Of a stretch of 64,000 nucleotides of DNA, positions 44,070-53,888 are shown in pieces (within the stretch, counting starts at the first letter, position 1; each line of letters opens with the position of its first letter). Where the stretch lies: the NCBI GenBank assembly GCA_001493195.1, contig FAXN01000038.1, positions 1 through 64,000 of the forward strand, in the 5' to 3' direction. Position numbers and translations under genes: made by a program. The notes beneath the pieces were generated by a model that saw nothing but the letters and a program-made list of their open reading frames with translations, was not told the DNA's origin and did no database searches. Source of the stretch: Sulfurovum sp. enrichment culture clone C5 (lineage in GTDB: Bacteria; Campylobacterota; Campylobacteria; Campylobacterales; Sulfurovaceae).

Positions 44070-44083
44070 TATAATCGACTCTA
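44070..44083 (+). promoter_or_regulatory. -10 box giving a possible leaderless start
   Basis: TATAAT at 44070-44075. Transcription would begin about 7 bases on, at or next to the ATG at 44083, and no ribosome site precedes that ATG. Confidence 0.45.
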
Positions 44084-44901
44084 TGGTTAAAACTAAAAAT
44101 AAAAAATTATTATCCCAAAGACATAAAATATTTTATCTACTATCGGTATCTATAAAAAGGTTTAAAAAATATATATCTTGGCATATAGACAATAAAAAAT
44201 ATGCTTCTATGATCGATACTGAAAAATTGAAATATAGAGTCAAGAAGCACCAATCTATTTTAGTTAGAAAGCTAGAAAATGTTGATTTGGAGCTACAATA
44301 CAACAAAGTTACAAATATTAAAATAGCCATAAACAGACTAAATGGGATTATCATCAATCCAAATGAAACTTTTTCATTTTGTAAATTAGTAGGATTGCCA
44401 ACTGCCAAAAAAGGTTATTTAGAGGGTATGGAATTATCTTTTGGAAAGGCAAAAAAAGGCACAGGAGGAGGTATTTGTCAAATTGCAAACTTGATAAATT
44501 GGCTTATTATGCATAGTCCTTTGGACATTACACAGAGACATCATCACTCATTTGATCCGTTTCCTGATAAAAATAGAATTTTACCCTTTGGAAGTGGTGC
44601 TACGATTTTTTATAATTATATAGATTATCAATTTACAAATAATACGCCTTATAAATTTCAACTTAACTTTTGGATGGATAGCAAATGCTTACATGGGGAA
44701 TTAAGAGTTAATGAATATTTAAATTATACATATCATGTATTTGAAAAAGAGCATCAATTTATCAAGATTGATGATGATTTTTATAGAAAAAATCAAATTC
44801 ACAAAGAAAAAAGAGTTAGATTTACAAATGAGTTGTTAGAATCAAAAATGGTTATAAAAAACTTTTCAAAAGTAATGTACGAACCAAAAGATATAGAGTA
44901 G
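44083..44901 (+). CDS. VanW family protein
   Basis: 272 residues. The VanW core is clear: IINPNETFSFCKLVGLPTAKKGYLEGM near 90, GTGGGICQIANLINWL near 126, and HHHSFDPFP near 152. A basic N terminus of about 45 residues has no signal peptide. VanW proteins occur with and without glycopeptide-resistance genes and their activity is unknown; none of the other van genes is nearby. No ribosome site is visible. Confidence 0.85.
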   Translation: MVKTKNKKLLSQRHKIFYLLSVSIKRFKKYISWHIDNKKYASMIDTEKLKYRVKKHQSILVRKLENVDLELQYNKVTNIKIAINRLNGIIINPNETFSFCKLVGLPTAKKGYLEGMELSFGKAKKGTGGGICQIANLINWLIMHSPLDITQRHHHSFDPFPDKNRILPFGSGATIFYNYIDYQFTNNTPYKFQLNFWMDSKCLHGELRVNEYLNYTYHVFEKEHQFIKIDDDFYRKNQIHKEKRVRFTNELLESKMVIKNFSKVMYEPKDIE

Positions 44902-44904
44902 TAG

Positions 44905-45834
44905 TTAATCTAATAATTGCAAAATATTTAATGCATCACGATATATAGGCTCATCTATGAAACCATATTTATCATCCATAAAACCATTGATCCCTTTGGA
45001 GCTATGTGCTTCAAATATCTCTTTTATATATTTTGCTCTTTGAATTTCTGCCTTGGTAGTATCAAAAATCTCATTTGCAATTATAGCTTGTTTTGGGCCC
45101 ATGCAAGCCTTGCTAGTAAAACCGAATGATTTTTCATATTCGCACCATTTACGAAACTCATCCGTGTTATTGTAATCTTGATACATAAAAGAAACTGGAT
45201 GAATATCTACTGTTTTACACTCTATTAGAAATTTTGTAAGTATATAATCTATAGTTGGGTTTGCTCTTTGGAGAATAGATTGTGGTAATTTTAAAGATGC
45301 GAGTAAATCGAGTATACCAATGTTTGCTGTAGTTATACGATTATCAATCTTAAACTCTTTTATACAGCCAAAAGCCTCTTTTGTTTCTAGTGAAAAATGA
45401 AGGTCTTTTTCAAAATTTAAAATTTTAAGTGCTACTTCAAGCTCCTTTGGACTTGTGACTTTTGGCAACCTAATGGCATCAAAACCAAAATCATTTAAAA
45501 ACTCTATCTCTTCTTTACCACCTTCGCAAAATGGATTTGTACGAATAACAATAAAACTTGTAGATTTTTTGAGATTTGATAAAAATAGGGCGATATTATA
45601 AAGTGCCTCTTTTTTTCTCGCAGGAGCAATAGCATCTTCTAAATTCAGCGTAACTACATCAGCGATACTCTCATCAAGAGAGTTTAAGTGCTTAAGATTT
45701 AGAGGATTTAACATCATATTTGATCTATGTTTAACAAGCTTTGTAAGCTCTTTTTTAAAAGTGCCGAAATGCTTTTGGATTTGGCTTGGAGTTAAGTTTT
45801 CAAATTGTTCAATGTTATCAAATATCATACCCAA
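44905..45834 (-). CDS. HpcH/HpaI aldolase/citrate lyase family protein (CitE-like)
   Basis: 309 residues, a TIM-barrel lyase. SNMMLNPLN near 38, LNLEDAIAPARKKEA near 66 (metal-binding Glu/Asp and Arg), SLETKEAFGCI near 150, and ANIGILDLLASLKLP near 171. No citrate lyase alpha or gamma genes are nearby, so it probably acts on a malyl- or citramalyl-CoA-like substrate. The exact reaction cannot be given. Confidence 0.8.
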   Translation of the reverse strand: MGMIFDNIEQFENLTPSQIQKHFGTFKKELTKLVKHRSNMMLNPLNLKHLNSLDESIADVVTLNLEDAIAPARKKEALYNIALFLSNLKKSTSFIVIRTNPFCEGGKEEIEFLNDFGFDAIRLPKVTSPKELEVALKILNFEKDLHFSLETKEAFGCIKEFKIDNRITTANIGILDLLASLKLPQSILQRANPTIDYILTKFLIECKTVDIHPVSFMYQDYNNTDEFRKWCEYEKSFGFTSKACMGPKQAIIANEIFDTTKAEIQRAKYIKEIFEAHSSKGINGFMDDKYGFIDEPIYRDALNILQLLD

Positions 45835-45971
45835 TCATAACATAAGCAAGCTTTATATGACAAAATGCAATATATCAATTTAGCAAAAAGTTTTTTAGAT
45901 AAAATACGACTTATGAAAAAACTATACATAATTTACACATTGCTAATTACGCTCTGTTTCAAAGAGATAAA

Positions 45972-47246
45972 ATGACTTTAGATAATATTTGTAAAATACT
46001 TGAAAAAGATAATATATTTTTAACAGGTGGGGCAGGGGTAGGCAAAAGCTACACCACCATGAAGATTATAGAAAAATTCAAAAAAAATGAAAAAAATGTT
46101 GTAACTCTAGGCTCAACCGGCGTTAGTGCAGTTGCAGTAAATGGTATGACTGTGCATAGTTTTTTTGTTTTTGGCATAGCAAATTCACTTGAAGAGTTAG
46201 ATATCGGAGATAAAAAAGCAAAACATAGGCTAAGCGAACTAAAAAAGATTATTTCAAACACGGATTTGATAGTAATCGATGAAATATCCATGATAAGCGC
46301 AAGTCTTATAGATATGATAGCTTACCGACTTGACTCTATGGGTTTTATGGGTAAAATTTTATTTGTTGGAGATTTTTTCCAACTTAGCCCCATAGTAAAA
46401 TACAAAGAAAATGTAGGATTGTTTGATAGCTTACTTTTTGCTTTTGAAAGCTCTTCATGGCACAATTTCGCCCCAGTAGTTGTAGAACTTACCACAATGC
46501 ACAGAACACACGATACAGAGTTTACAAAGATACTTTCTAGCATACGAAAAGGCGAAGTAAACGAAAAAGTTATAGAATATATCAAATCCTTGGAACAAAA
46601 CAGTGCTTTGGAAAATTCAACATATCTATTTGGCAAAAATGAACATGTTGAAAAGATGAATAGGGATAAACTAGCCGAGCTTTCATCTCCAGCCGTAATG
46701 CTTATAGCTCAAAATAACAGTATCAAGGGCGTACATGAAAATAAAGTTGCAAATTGGCAAAAATCCCTTCCTGTGCCAGATACATTAACACTAAAAGTGG
46801 GCGCACCTGTACTATTTTGTGTAAACAAATGGGGAAAATATGCAAATGGCGAACGAGGTGTTATAAGAGAGATAACTAGTGAAGCTGTCATAGTAGAAAA
46901 AAATGATAGTTTGGTGCGAGTTGAACCTCATGTATTTGAGCTTGGAGAGTTTCATGCCAATGAAGATGGCAAACTCAAATCTATTACACTTGCTACGATG
47001 TCGCAATTCCCGCTAAAACTAGCTTATGCTATAACGATACACAAATCACAAGGGATGAGTATAGACAACTTGGTTTGTAATGTAGATAATATCTTTACGC
47101 CAAGTCAATTTTATGTTGCCTTATCTCGTGCAACGGATCCTAAAACTTTAAAGGTTGATTACAGTGGTGGTAATTTGGAGTATTATCTAAAAAGAGTTAT
47201 ATCTATAGATCCGAGAGTAGTGGAGTTTTATAGTAGCGTTAGATAG
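45972..47246 (+). CDS. Pif1/RecD-like superfamily 1 helicase
   Basis: 424 residues. Walker A LTGGAGVGKSYTTMK near 18, Walker B LIVIDEISMISASLID near 99, VGDFFQLSPIV near 132, and the C-terminal AYAITIHKSQGMSIDNLV...FYVALSRATDP of the UvrD_C_2 fold. It should unwind DNA in the 5'-3' direction. It is convergent with and overlaps the next gene by eight bases. Confidence 0.88.
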   Translation: MTLDNICKILEKDNIFLTGGAGVGKSYTTMKIIEKFKKNEKNVVTLGSTGVSAVAVNGMTVHSFFVFGIANSLEELDIGDKKAKHRLSELKKIISNTDLIVIDEISMISASLIDMIAYRLDSMGFMGKILFVGDFFQLSPIVKYKENVGLFDSLLFAFESSSWHNFAPVVVELTTMHRTHDTEFTKILSSIRKGEVNEKVIEYIKSLEQNSALENSTYLFGKNEHVEKMNRDKLAELSSPAVMLIAQNNSIKGVHENKVANWQKSLPVPDTLTLKVGAPVLFCVNKWGKYANGERGVIREITSEAVIVEKNDSLVRVEPHVFELGEFHANEDGKLKSITLATMSQFPLKLAYAITIHKSQGMSIDNLVCNVDNIFTPSQFYVALSRATDPKTLKVDYSGGNLEYYLKRVISIDPRVVEFYSSVR

Positions 47247-47928
47247 TTATCAACGAGATATTACCAACTTTTTGGATAACTATTTTTTGTTTCTTTACAA
47301 CACTCAAATCTCCATCAAACTCTAGTACATTGTAGTAATTCTTCAAATCTATCTCCAAAGAATCATTTATTTGTCCATGTATATTGAAAAATCTTTTAAA
47401 TTTCAAAGGTGTGAAAACAAAAAATCTACTTTTTGATGCCAATAAAAATGGAGTGGCTAATAAATGAAATGGTAAAAGAAGTAGGGTAGAGATGACATAT
47501 CTCAATGCACCACTTTTTAAAAGTCCAAATCTTAAAACTTCAGATATAAATATATGGGCAACATCGCTTGAATTGCCACAAGAAAATAGAAATATTTTTT
47601 TATCGATAGCGTAAAATGGTACATCTATCTTTTTAACATCCTCATTGTTAGCTATCAATGCAAGAATCTTGTCAATATTTGGTAGTCTATGTATTTTGGC
47701 TAAAACATTAAAAGAGCCGGTAGGATTTACGATAAAAGGAGGCATCGAAGATATACCAAATTTATTGTACAAATCTTTTAGTGTTCTTCGAATAGCACCA
47801 TCGCCGCCATTTATGAGTATATAGTCAAAATCTGATATATTTTCTACAGATCCCGAATGAATGAGAGACACATAAGTTATCTCTATGCCTGAAAACTCTA
47901 TATGTTGTCCGATTGATAGAATTTTCAT
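47239..47928 (-). CDS. Diacylglycerol kinase catalytic-domain protein
   Basis: 229 residues, shorter than the 290-330 of typical members. The lipid-kinase motif INGGDGAIRRTL near 40 and NPTGSFNVLAKIHRLPN near 69 (a variant of the usual PxGTxNdfAR) are visible. It may phosphorylate a lipid or sphingoid-like substrate. It is the last gene of the metG operon. Confidence 0.78.
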   Translation of the reverse strand: MKILSIGQHIEFSGIEITYVSLIHSGSVENISDFDYILINGGDGAIRRTLKDLYNKFGISSMPPFIVNPTGSFNVLAKIHRLPNIDKILALIANNEDVKKIDVPFYAIDKKIFLFSCGNSSDVAHIFISEVLRFGLLKSGALRYVISTLLLLPFHLLATPFLLASKSRFFVFTPLKFKRFFNIHGQINDSLEIDLKNYYNVLEFDGDLSVVKKQKIVIQKVGNISLITI

Positions 47929-47939
47929 ATAACTTTGCT

Positions 47940-48350
47940 TTATTTTGACGATGCTTTAAAGCTATTGATCACTTGATTTAAAAGTTCCACCATATCGCCT
48001 TTTTCCAATGGACCAACGAGAGGATCGTGTATTTCTTTTCCATCTGGGGACATAAAATACAATGTAGGTGTACCATAAGGCTCCATAAGTCCCTTTGGAA
48101 GCGTATCCATATCTGCAACTTCTATAAATTTAACTTCAAAGTCACTATCAAGGATTTTTTTAACCTCTGCTTTTTTAAATGTATCTTTTAAGGCATCACA
48201 AGATCCACAACCATCTTGTGTTAAAAACAAAATAGTTATTTTGCCTGATTGGTTGGTTGCAATATCTTGGTTATCAGAACTTTTTTCTTCGGAACAAGAA
48301 ACCATAAATAACATTAAAAAAGTCAAAAATAAAAATTTTATATATTTCAT
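47940..48350 (-). CDS. Thioredoxin-fold lipoprotein
   Basis: 136 residues. Signal with lipobox FMVSC (cysteine 19), a low-complexity linker, then a thioredoxin fold with active site TQDGCGSCDAL near 45-55 and cis-proline in PYGTPTLYF. It is probably a periplasmic thiol-disulfide exchange protein, like SoxW. It is in the metG operon. Confidence 0.85.
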   Translation of the reverse strand: MKYIKFLFLTFLMLFMVSCSEEKSSDNQDIATNQSGKITILFLTQDGCGSCDALKDTFKKAEVKKILDSDFEVKFIEVADMDTLPKGLMEPYGTPTLYFMSPDGKEIHDPLVGPLEKGDMVELLNQVINSFKASSK

Positions 48351-48358
48351 AAAATATC

Positions 48359-49345
48359 CTATTGATTAAATAAATCATATTCCTGCTGCAAGCTAGGCAA
48401 TATCGATTTGTCTAAATTATATACAAAAGCATAGTTATATGTCAATGTTTTTAATTTTTGATGAACATCATGAATATCATCAAACCAAACAGGATTTTTT
48501 TCTAAATCTACTTTTGTCTTTTTGGGAGTAAGCACAATACTTCTAATCCATTTTAAACGATAATATATATATTCACTTGCTTCATGAATATCTTTTAGAT
48601 TATCTACAAATATTACAACTTTTTCACTTTTTGAACTTGATTGGATTCTAAGCTGATTGTCTATAAAAACAGGCACAAAGTGTTTTGTATATTTGATTTT
48701 TTCAAGATCAAATCTGATATGATGAGAATCAAGAAAATGCAATACTTTTGCCAAATGAACCATATGAAAAGGCACTATGTCATAATTTTGATACACATAA
48801 CCATCTATTTTGAAACTACATTTAAATAGCGTATCTGAAATCAATTGATAATCTTTTTCTATACTAAGTCTTGGTATATTAGGTTTGATGGTAGTTAGCA
48901 ACTCTTCATCGTCTCCTACGAAAAGTAAATCATTGCTATTTACTATCTGCTCAAAAGTTTTTTTCCAATCATCTGAAAGAATATTAATACTTCTTTTGTC
49001 CACAGTCAACATTTTTAAAAAACTCAATTCATGAGTATTTAAAAGATATATATCTATCTCTTTTTTGAGTAACACATATCGCACTAACTTCATGGATGCT
49101 AGCTTGACATCACTTACTTTTATCCATGCGATTTCACTGTCATTTTTAACTATATTATCATCATCATATATGATAGCATACGCACCATTGCTTAACGCAC
49201 TATCTATATCTTCTTGGATTGAAGAAAAAAACAAATCGCCAAGTTCTACTTTTGACGGATAAACCGTAGCACTATTTATAGATTGTATCTTGGGGCTACC
49301 TATAAGTTCCCCATTGGTTATATTTACAACATCACTTATATTCAT
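48359..49345 (-). CDS. Mur-ligase N-terminal-domain protein without an ATP site
   Basis: 328 residues. Residues 1-60 match the substrate-binding domain of MurE/MurF (GELIGSPKIQSINSATVYPSKVELGDLFF...ALSNGAYAIIYDD). The GTNGKT P-loop of the Mur central domain is absent; residues about 90-330 show no family I recognise (VVIFVDNLKDIHEASEYIYYRLK, IRSIVLTP). It overlaps the metG stop by one base. The position corresponds to an unannotated gene next to metG in C. jejuni, from memory of that genome. It may bind a peptidoglycan precursor without ligating it. Confidence 0.7.
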   Translation of the reverse strand: MNISDVVNITNGELIGSPKIQSINSATVYPSKVELGDLFFSSIQEDIDSALSNGAYAIIYDDDNIVKNDSEIAWIKVSDVKLASMKLVRYVLLKKEIDIYLLNTHELSFLKMLTVDKRSINILSDDWKKTFEQIVNSNDLLFVGDDEELLTTIKPNIPRLSIEKDYQLISDTLFKCSFKIDGYVYQNYDIVPFHMVHLAKVLHFLDSHHIRFDLEKIKYTKHFVPVFIDNQLRIQSSSKSEKVVIFVDNLKDIHEASEYIYYRLKWIRSIVLTPKKTKVDLEKNPVWFDDIHDVHQKLKTLTYNYAFVYNLDKSILPSLQQEYDLFNQ

Positions 49346-51291
49346 TATTTAACTGGTGTCCCTGCAGTTTTTGGTGCTTCTGGACGAAGCAGATGAAGTC
49401 CATTTTCATCTTTTGCTGCTAAAAGCATTCCCTCGCTTAGATTGCCCATAAGTTTTGCTGGTTTTAGGTTAGCGACTACACACACTTGAGTTCCAACCAA
49501 AGATTCTGGAGTATAAAACTCTTTTATTCCTGCGACTATTTGTCTTTGGTTAACTTCTCCAACATCAACTTTTAAAAGCAACAATTTGTCACTTTTTGGA
49601 AGCTCTGAAGCTTCTATGATAGTACCTATTTTTAGTGATGTTTTGAAAAAATCATCTATCCCAATGAGTGCTATGCCTTCATCATTTTTAACTTCACTCA
49701 CTTTTGGCTCACTTTGTTTTTCATTATTTTTTTGAGGTTCATAAACTGCCATTAAAGGCTCTTCGATTCTTGGGAATAGAGGAGGGATTTTTGATATAAC
49801 AAATTCAGGTAAAATGTTTGAGTCTATTACAAAGTTTTTCCATGAGCTGTTATCTATCTCAAAACTAAGTGCGGCAGATATTTTTTGAGATACTTTTGGC
49901 ATGACAGGATAGAGCATGATTGACACACGAGCAAGAATGTTAGCTATAAGTGCAACCAAAGCCATTGCTTCTTCAACTTTGCCTTCTTTCATAAGCGTCC
50001 AGGGTTGATATTTGTCAATTACTTTGTTTGCAACACCGATAGGTCGCCAAAGTTCTTCAAGATATCTATGTAATTGCATTTCATACAAAAATGGCTCCAG
50101 TTTAGATATAGATTCATTTACTTCACTTATCTCGCTGCTATAATATTTTGCCATATTGTCTGAGTTTATTTTACTATCAAAATATTTTTCACTCATGCCT
50201 ATGAGACGATTGAGAAGATTACCCAAATCATTACCAAGGTCAGAATTTATCCTGTCAATTAGTGCTTTTTGACTAAAGTCGCCATCTCCACCAAAAGGAA
50301 CTTCTCTAAGCATAAAATATCTAAAATTATCTATCCCGTAAGCATCTGCTACCTCTTTTGGATTGATAACATTTCCTTTTGATTTACTCATCTTTTCGCC
50401 ATCTCTAGTCCACCAGCCATGAGCTGCTATGTGTTTTGGGAGAGGCAGATCTAAGCTCATCAAAAATGCAGGCCAATATATAGCATGAAATCTCAAGATA
50501 TCTTTGCCTATCAGCTGAACACGCGCTGGCCAATACCCCATATTTTTCTCATCTGTGCCATATCCAAGTGCTGTTATATAATTTAGAAGTGCATCGAGCC
50601 AAACATACATTACATGTTTTGGATCATCGAATTTTTCAGGCAATTTAACGCCCCAGTCAAAACTTGTTCTTGTGATCGAGAGGTCTTCAAGTCCACCCTC
50701 AACAAATCGTATGACTTCATTTCTTTTGCTTTTTGGCAATATGCAATTTGGATTTTCATTATACCAAGCCAAAAGTTTGTCTTGATATTTTGAAAGTCTA
50801 AAGAAATAACTCTCTTCTTCTACTACTGTCGTACTTTTGCCACATTCAGGGCAAAACTCATCATCAACAAGTTGTGTTTTGGTAAAAAATGTCTCACAAG
50901 ATATACAATAATGTCCTCTATAAACATCTTTGTATATGTCGCCATTGTCAAACATCTTTTCAAATGCGACTTGTACGCCTTTTTTGTGTTGTTCGTCTGT
51001 TGTTCGTATGAATGAATCATAACTGATATCAAACTCATCCCAAAGATTTCTAAAACTTGCAGAGATTTTATCTGCATATACTTTTGGGCTTTCACCTCTT
51101 AGTTTTGCTGCTTCTTCTATCTTTTGACCGTGTTCGTCGGTTCCTGTCAAAAAGAATACATCGTAACCTATCATTCTAGAGTATCTAGCGATAGTGTCGG
51201 CTATGATAGTTGTATAAGCGTGACCTATGTGAGCTACATCATTGACATAATAGATAGGGGTTGTTATGAAGGTTGGTTTGTTGCATTGCAT
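49345..51291 (-). CDS. metG: Methionyl-tRNA synthetase
   Basis: 648 residues from ATG 51291, which follows AAGGAAA; the track's 67 extra N-terminal residues come from the overlap with the HNH gene and are not real. HIGH motif: VAHIGHAY near 20; zinc knuckle CISCETFFTKTQLVDDEFCPEC near 124; KMSKSKGN (KMSKS) near 299. The C-terminal tRNA-binding domain (LKIGTIIEASELPKSDKLLLLKVDVG) is near 550. It starts the operon with the Mur-like, thioredoxin and kinase genes. Confidence 0.96.
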   Translation of the reverse strand: MQCNKPTFITTPIYYVNDVAHIGHAYTTIIADTIARYSRMIGYDVFFLTGTDEHGQKIEEAAKLRGESPKVYADKISASFRNLWDEFDISYDSFIRTTDEQHKKGVQVAFEKMFDNGDIYKDVYRGHYCISCETFFTKTQLVDDEFCPECGKSTTVVEEESYFFRLSKYQDKLLAWYNENPNCILPKSKRNEVIRFVEGGLEDLSITRTSFDWGVKLPEKFDDPKHVMYVWLDALLNYITALGYGTDEKNMGYWPARVQLIGKDILRFHAIYWPAFLMSLDLPLPKHIAAHGWWTRDGEKMSKSKGNVINPKEVADAYGIDNFRYFMLREVPFGGDGDFSQKALIDRINSDLGNDLGNLLNRLIGMSEKYFDSKINSDNMAKYYSSEISEVNESISKLEPFLYEMQLHRYLEELWRPIGVANKVIDKYQPWTLMKEGKVEEAMALVALIANILARVSIMLYPVMPKVSQKISAALSFEIDNSSWKNFVIDSNILPEFVISKIPPLFPRIEEPLMAVYEPQKNNEKQSEPKVSEVKNDEGIALIGIDDFFKTSLKIGTIIEASELPKSDKLLLLKVDVGEVNQRQIVAGIKEFYTPESLVGTQVCVVANLKPAKLMGNLSEGMLLAAKDENGLHLLRPEAPKTAGTPVK

Positions 51292-51406
51292 GAAGTTTTC
51301 CTTAACAAATGAGTTTGGAATTTTACAAAATCGGAGTGTAAAATATTGATGAGATTTTATCCTAAAGATGCTGTAAATTGGATTTTTAGTTTTTATTTGG
51401 CTATTT

Positions 51407-52309
51407 TTATACCAATCCCAACTCTTTGGAGATGTCTTTGATGAGTTTGCTGAGAGGGCGTTTGTGCAAGTCCTCTTTGAGATATATCCCAAATAAATCT
51501 TGCTTTACCTCTTCCTCAGTTTTTTGGGTCAATTTCGCTAGTTCTTTGATACGACTATCGGGATAGTCTTTACGCTTTTGAATCATCTCGATAACTTTAT
51601 ATTTATGATAACCGTATCTACCGTCTAACTCTAAAACTTGAAGATAATGTTGATATTTATCCGAAAAATCTTCTTTCAAAAATAGTTCAATATCCGCTTC
51701 TTCATCCACCTGTAAATTTGAATTTGACAAAAAGGTTTTAAATTTTACTTTGTCATCAAAATCAAATTTTTGGCTCGTCGGTGCTACCCCTCCGATAGTC
51801 TGAGTGCCTTTAACTTTAGAAGAATTACATACATAACACGATGGGACAAGATTATACAAACTCAATGCCAAATAGGGATAAGTCCCTTTATCCATGAAAT
51901 GATCTAATGTAAAACCATTTTTTGTTTTTTTGGATGTACTAAACTTGTTAATAAACTCAATATTGCAAAAGTAACAGGTATGGACTTCAATATTATCTTC
52001 AAAAAATTTAGCTATTTTTGGCTGAAGTTTTGAAATTTTAGGAGTTATCTTTACTGACTTTGCTTTATCGTAATTGAAAACTTCCTTGACAATATTATTT
52101 TCACTCACATATTTTTCACCGATAGAGTTTTTAATTTCTACTAATTTTTCAAAATCTCCACACACAATATCTCTTAAACTATAATCATTTAGTTCTGATT
52201 TTAGATGCGTATTGTAATACGTTTCAAAAGAATCGCTTTGAATTTTAAACTTAGCGAACAAAGCATAGTAATCATCTGCCAAATTTGGTTGATAGGGAAT
52301 TTTAATCAT
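51407..52309 (-). CDS. HNH endonuclease, Septu PtuB-like
   Basis: 300 residues. HNH core at about 117-175: CYFCNIEF, TLDHFMDKGTYPYLALSLYNLVPSCYVCNSSKV, with two zinc CxxC pairs and the catalytic Asp-His and Asn. The C-terminal part is helical (DGRYGYHKYKVIEMIQKRK). It overlaps the upstream ATPase gene by eight bases. The ATPase plus HNH pair is the composition of Septu, where PtuB cuts nucleic acid on phage infection. It is longer than the smallest PtuB proteins. Confidence 0.7.
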   Translation of the reverse strand: MIKIPYQPNLADDYYALFAKFKIQSDSFETYYNTHLKSELNDYSLRDIVCGDFEKLVEIKNSIGEKYVSENNIVKEVFNYDKAKSVKITPKISKLQPKIAKFFEDNIEVHTCYFCNIEFINKFSTSKKTKNGFTLDHFMDKGTYPYLALSLYNLVPSCYVCNSSKVKGTQTIGGVAPTSQKFDFDDKVKFKTFLSNSNLQVDEEADIELFLKEDFSDKYQHYLQVLELDGRYGYHKYKVIEMIQKRKDYPDSRIKELAKLTQKTEEEVKQDLFGIYLKEDLHKRPLSKLIKDISKELGLV

Positions 52310-53861
52310 TTTCCAAACTTTCCAAATAGGCTTTAACCCGTCCTATCTCAGCATTTTTCGCTTCATCTTTGCCAAGCAGTATTTTTTCTATCTCAATCAG
52401 ATGATTTTTTATCACTTGCTTGAGATACTCCTCGCCTATGATGTTTTGAATATGCCAAAATTGTGTTTTTTGATTTTCGTATTGAGCTTTTAAATCAGTA
52501 AAATCTTTTGTTTCTTTTTTATTTTCTTCTTCAACTTGCTTATGAAACTCTATAATTTTATTGATTTTACTTTTCGCAAACTCTCCCATCAAACCGTCTT
52601 TCATAAAAAATCCGTGAGAAAGGAGAGTGTGGATGTTTGCTCCGAATGTTTGCTCTGAGTCATTAAGTGGATAAACCTGCTTACCATCTTTTAAAAAAAT
52701 TACATTTTCTTTTGATAAGTCTGAGAGAAGGAATGGGGAGTGAGAAGTAACTAGAAAATGAAATTTCTTCCCCATTTGTTTACATAAACTAATAACTTCA
52801 TTCAAATAGTTTTTTTGCCAATTAGGATGTAATGCTATTTCTGGCTCATCAAGTAAAAAAATAAAATCTTTTTTACTGTGAGAAAAAGCATATATATTGA
52901 GTAATTGACCAAAGATCATCTGTTCGCCATGGCTTAAATTGTCGAATCTTCTAATTTTTTCATCGATAAAATCGAAATCAAAAAAATGAATAAAACCATC
53001 GTTTTTCATATAAATACTTTTTTCTTTTTCGGTTAAGTCGGAAATAAAAAATGATGTTGGAGTTGTAAGTTGAAGGAAATACTTATTGTAATCTTCTTGA
53101 CTAATGTAATCAGCTAATGCTTCTTTTAACTTTTCAATATCTTTCAAAATATACATATAGGAACCCGTTCCGTTTTTTTTACCATAGCATATGATTAGAA
53201 ATTGATAATATTTGTCTTCTATCGAAAGAAAAATTTTCTTAACCTCCTCTCTATTCTTAGGAGAAAAGTAATTTATGCTTCGTTCTAGAAGTTCGCTAGG
53301 CTCTGTTAGTTTAATTTCTATTTGATTAGGCAAATACATAAAAGTTGATAATCTAAATGGAATAGTAGAAATACCATAGTGAACTGTCAATAAGTTTGCT
53401 ATTGCTGTCTTATCGATTTCAAATATGTTATAATTTCTAAAAGCACAATGCTTATGAATGTTTTTATTATATATATAAATTTTTCCATATAATGCATAAA
53501 ATGAACCTATTTGTAATTCAGTTTCAATTTTTTCAATATTTGATATATATTTTAGTATTTTATTTGTATATTGAAAAACTAAAATGTATTTTTTTTCTAA
53601 CTCATTTTCTATGAGTTTTAATAAAGTTTCAAGAATATTACTCTTCCCACTCCCATTTTCCCCAACAATAGCGGTAATATTAATATTATCAGGAAAGATA
53701 CTAGTATATTTTTTAGGTTTAATATCTAATACACAATCATCTTTTAAAGTACCATCATCGTTATACTCATCATGAAATGTACACTCAAACCTTGGCGAAA
53801 AATTAAATCCTTGATTCTCGATATTTTTATATTTTTCAACCCATAAATAAACTAATTCCAT
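52302..53861 (-). CDS. ABC/SMC-like ATPase, Septu PtuA-like
   Basis: 519 residues from ATG 53861 after AAAGG (the GTG three bases earlier is the track's start). Walker A AIVGENGSGKSNILETLL near 65, the signature NLSHGEQMIFGQLLNIYAF near 310, Walker B FIFLLDEPEIALHPNWQ near 336, and the switch histidine in LVTSHSPFLLSDL. This is the RecF/OLD-type ATPase arrangement. It contains no TOPRIM nuclease domain, so it depends on the HNH partner. The pair interrupts a conserved gene order. Confidence 0.72.
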   Translation of the reverse strand: MELVYLWVEKYKNIENQGFNFSPRFECTFHDEYNDDGTLKDDCVLDIKPKKYTSIFPDNINITAIVGENGSGKSNILETLLKLIENELEKKYILVFQYTNKILKYISNIEKIETELQIGSFYALYGKIYIYNKNIHKHCAFRNYNIFEIDKTAIANLLTVHYGISTIPFRLSTFMYLPNQIEIKLTEPSELLERSINYFSPKNREEVKKIFLSIEDKYYQFLIICYGKKNGTGSYMYILKDIEKLKEALADYISQEDYNKYFLQLTTPTSFFISDLTEKEKSIYMKNDGFIHFFDFDFIDEKIRRFDNLSHGEQMIFGQLLNIYAFSHSKKDFIFLLDEPEIALHPNWQKNYLNEVISLCKQMGKKFHFLVTSHSPFLLSDLSKENVIFLKDGKQVYPLNDSEQTFGANIHTLLSHGFFMKDGLMGEFAKSKINKIIEFHKQVEEENKKETKDFTDLKAQYENQKTQFWHIQNIIGEEYLKQVIKNHLIEIEKILLGKDEAKNAEIGRVKAYLESLEND

Positions 53862-53888
53862 CACATACCTTTAGAATTAAATACCTAA

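Noticed and set aside
51292-51492. N-terminal extension of MetG in the ORF track
   Set aside because: It precedes the conserved N terminus, overlaps the HNH gene and has no family match; a ribosome site lies before ATG 51291.
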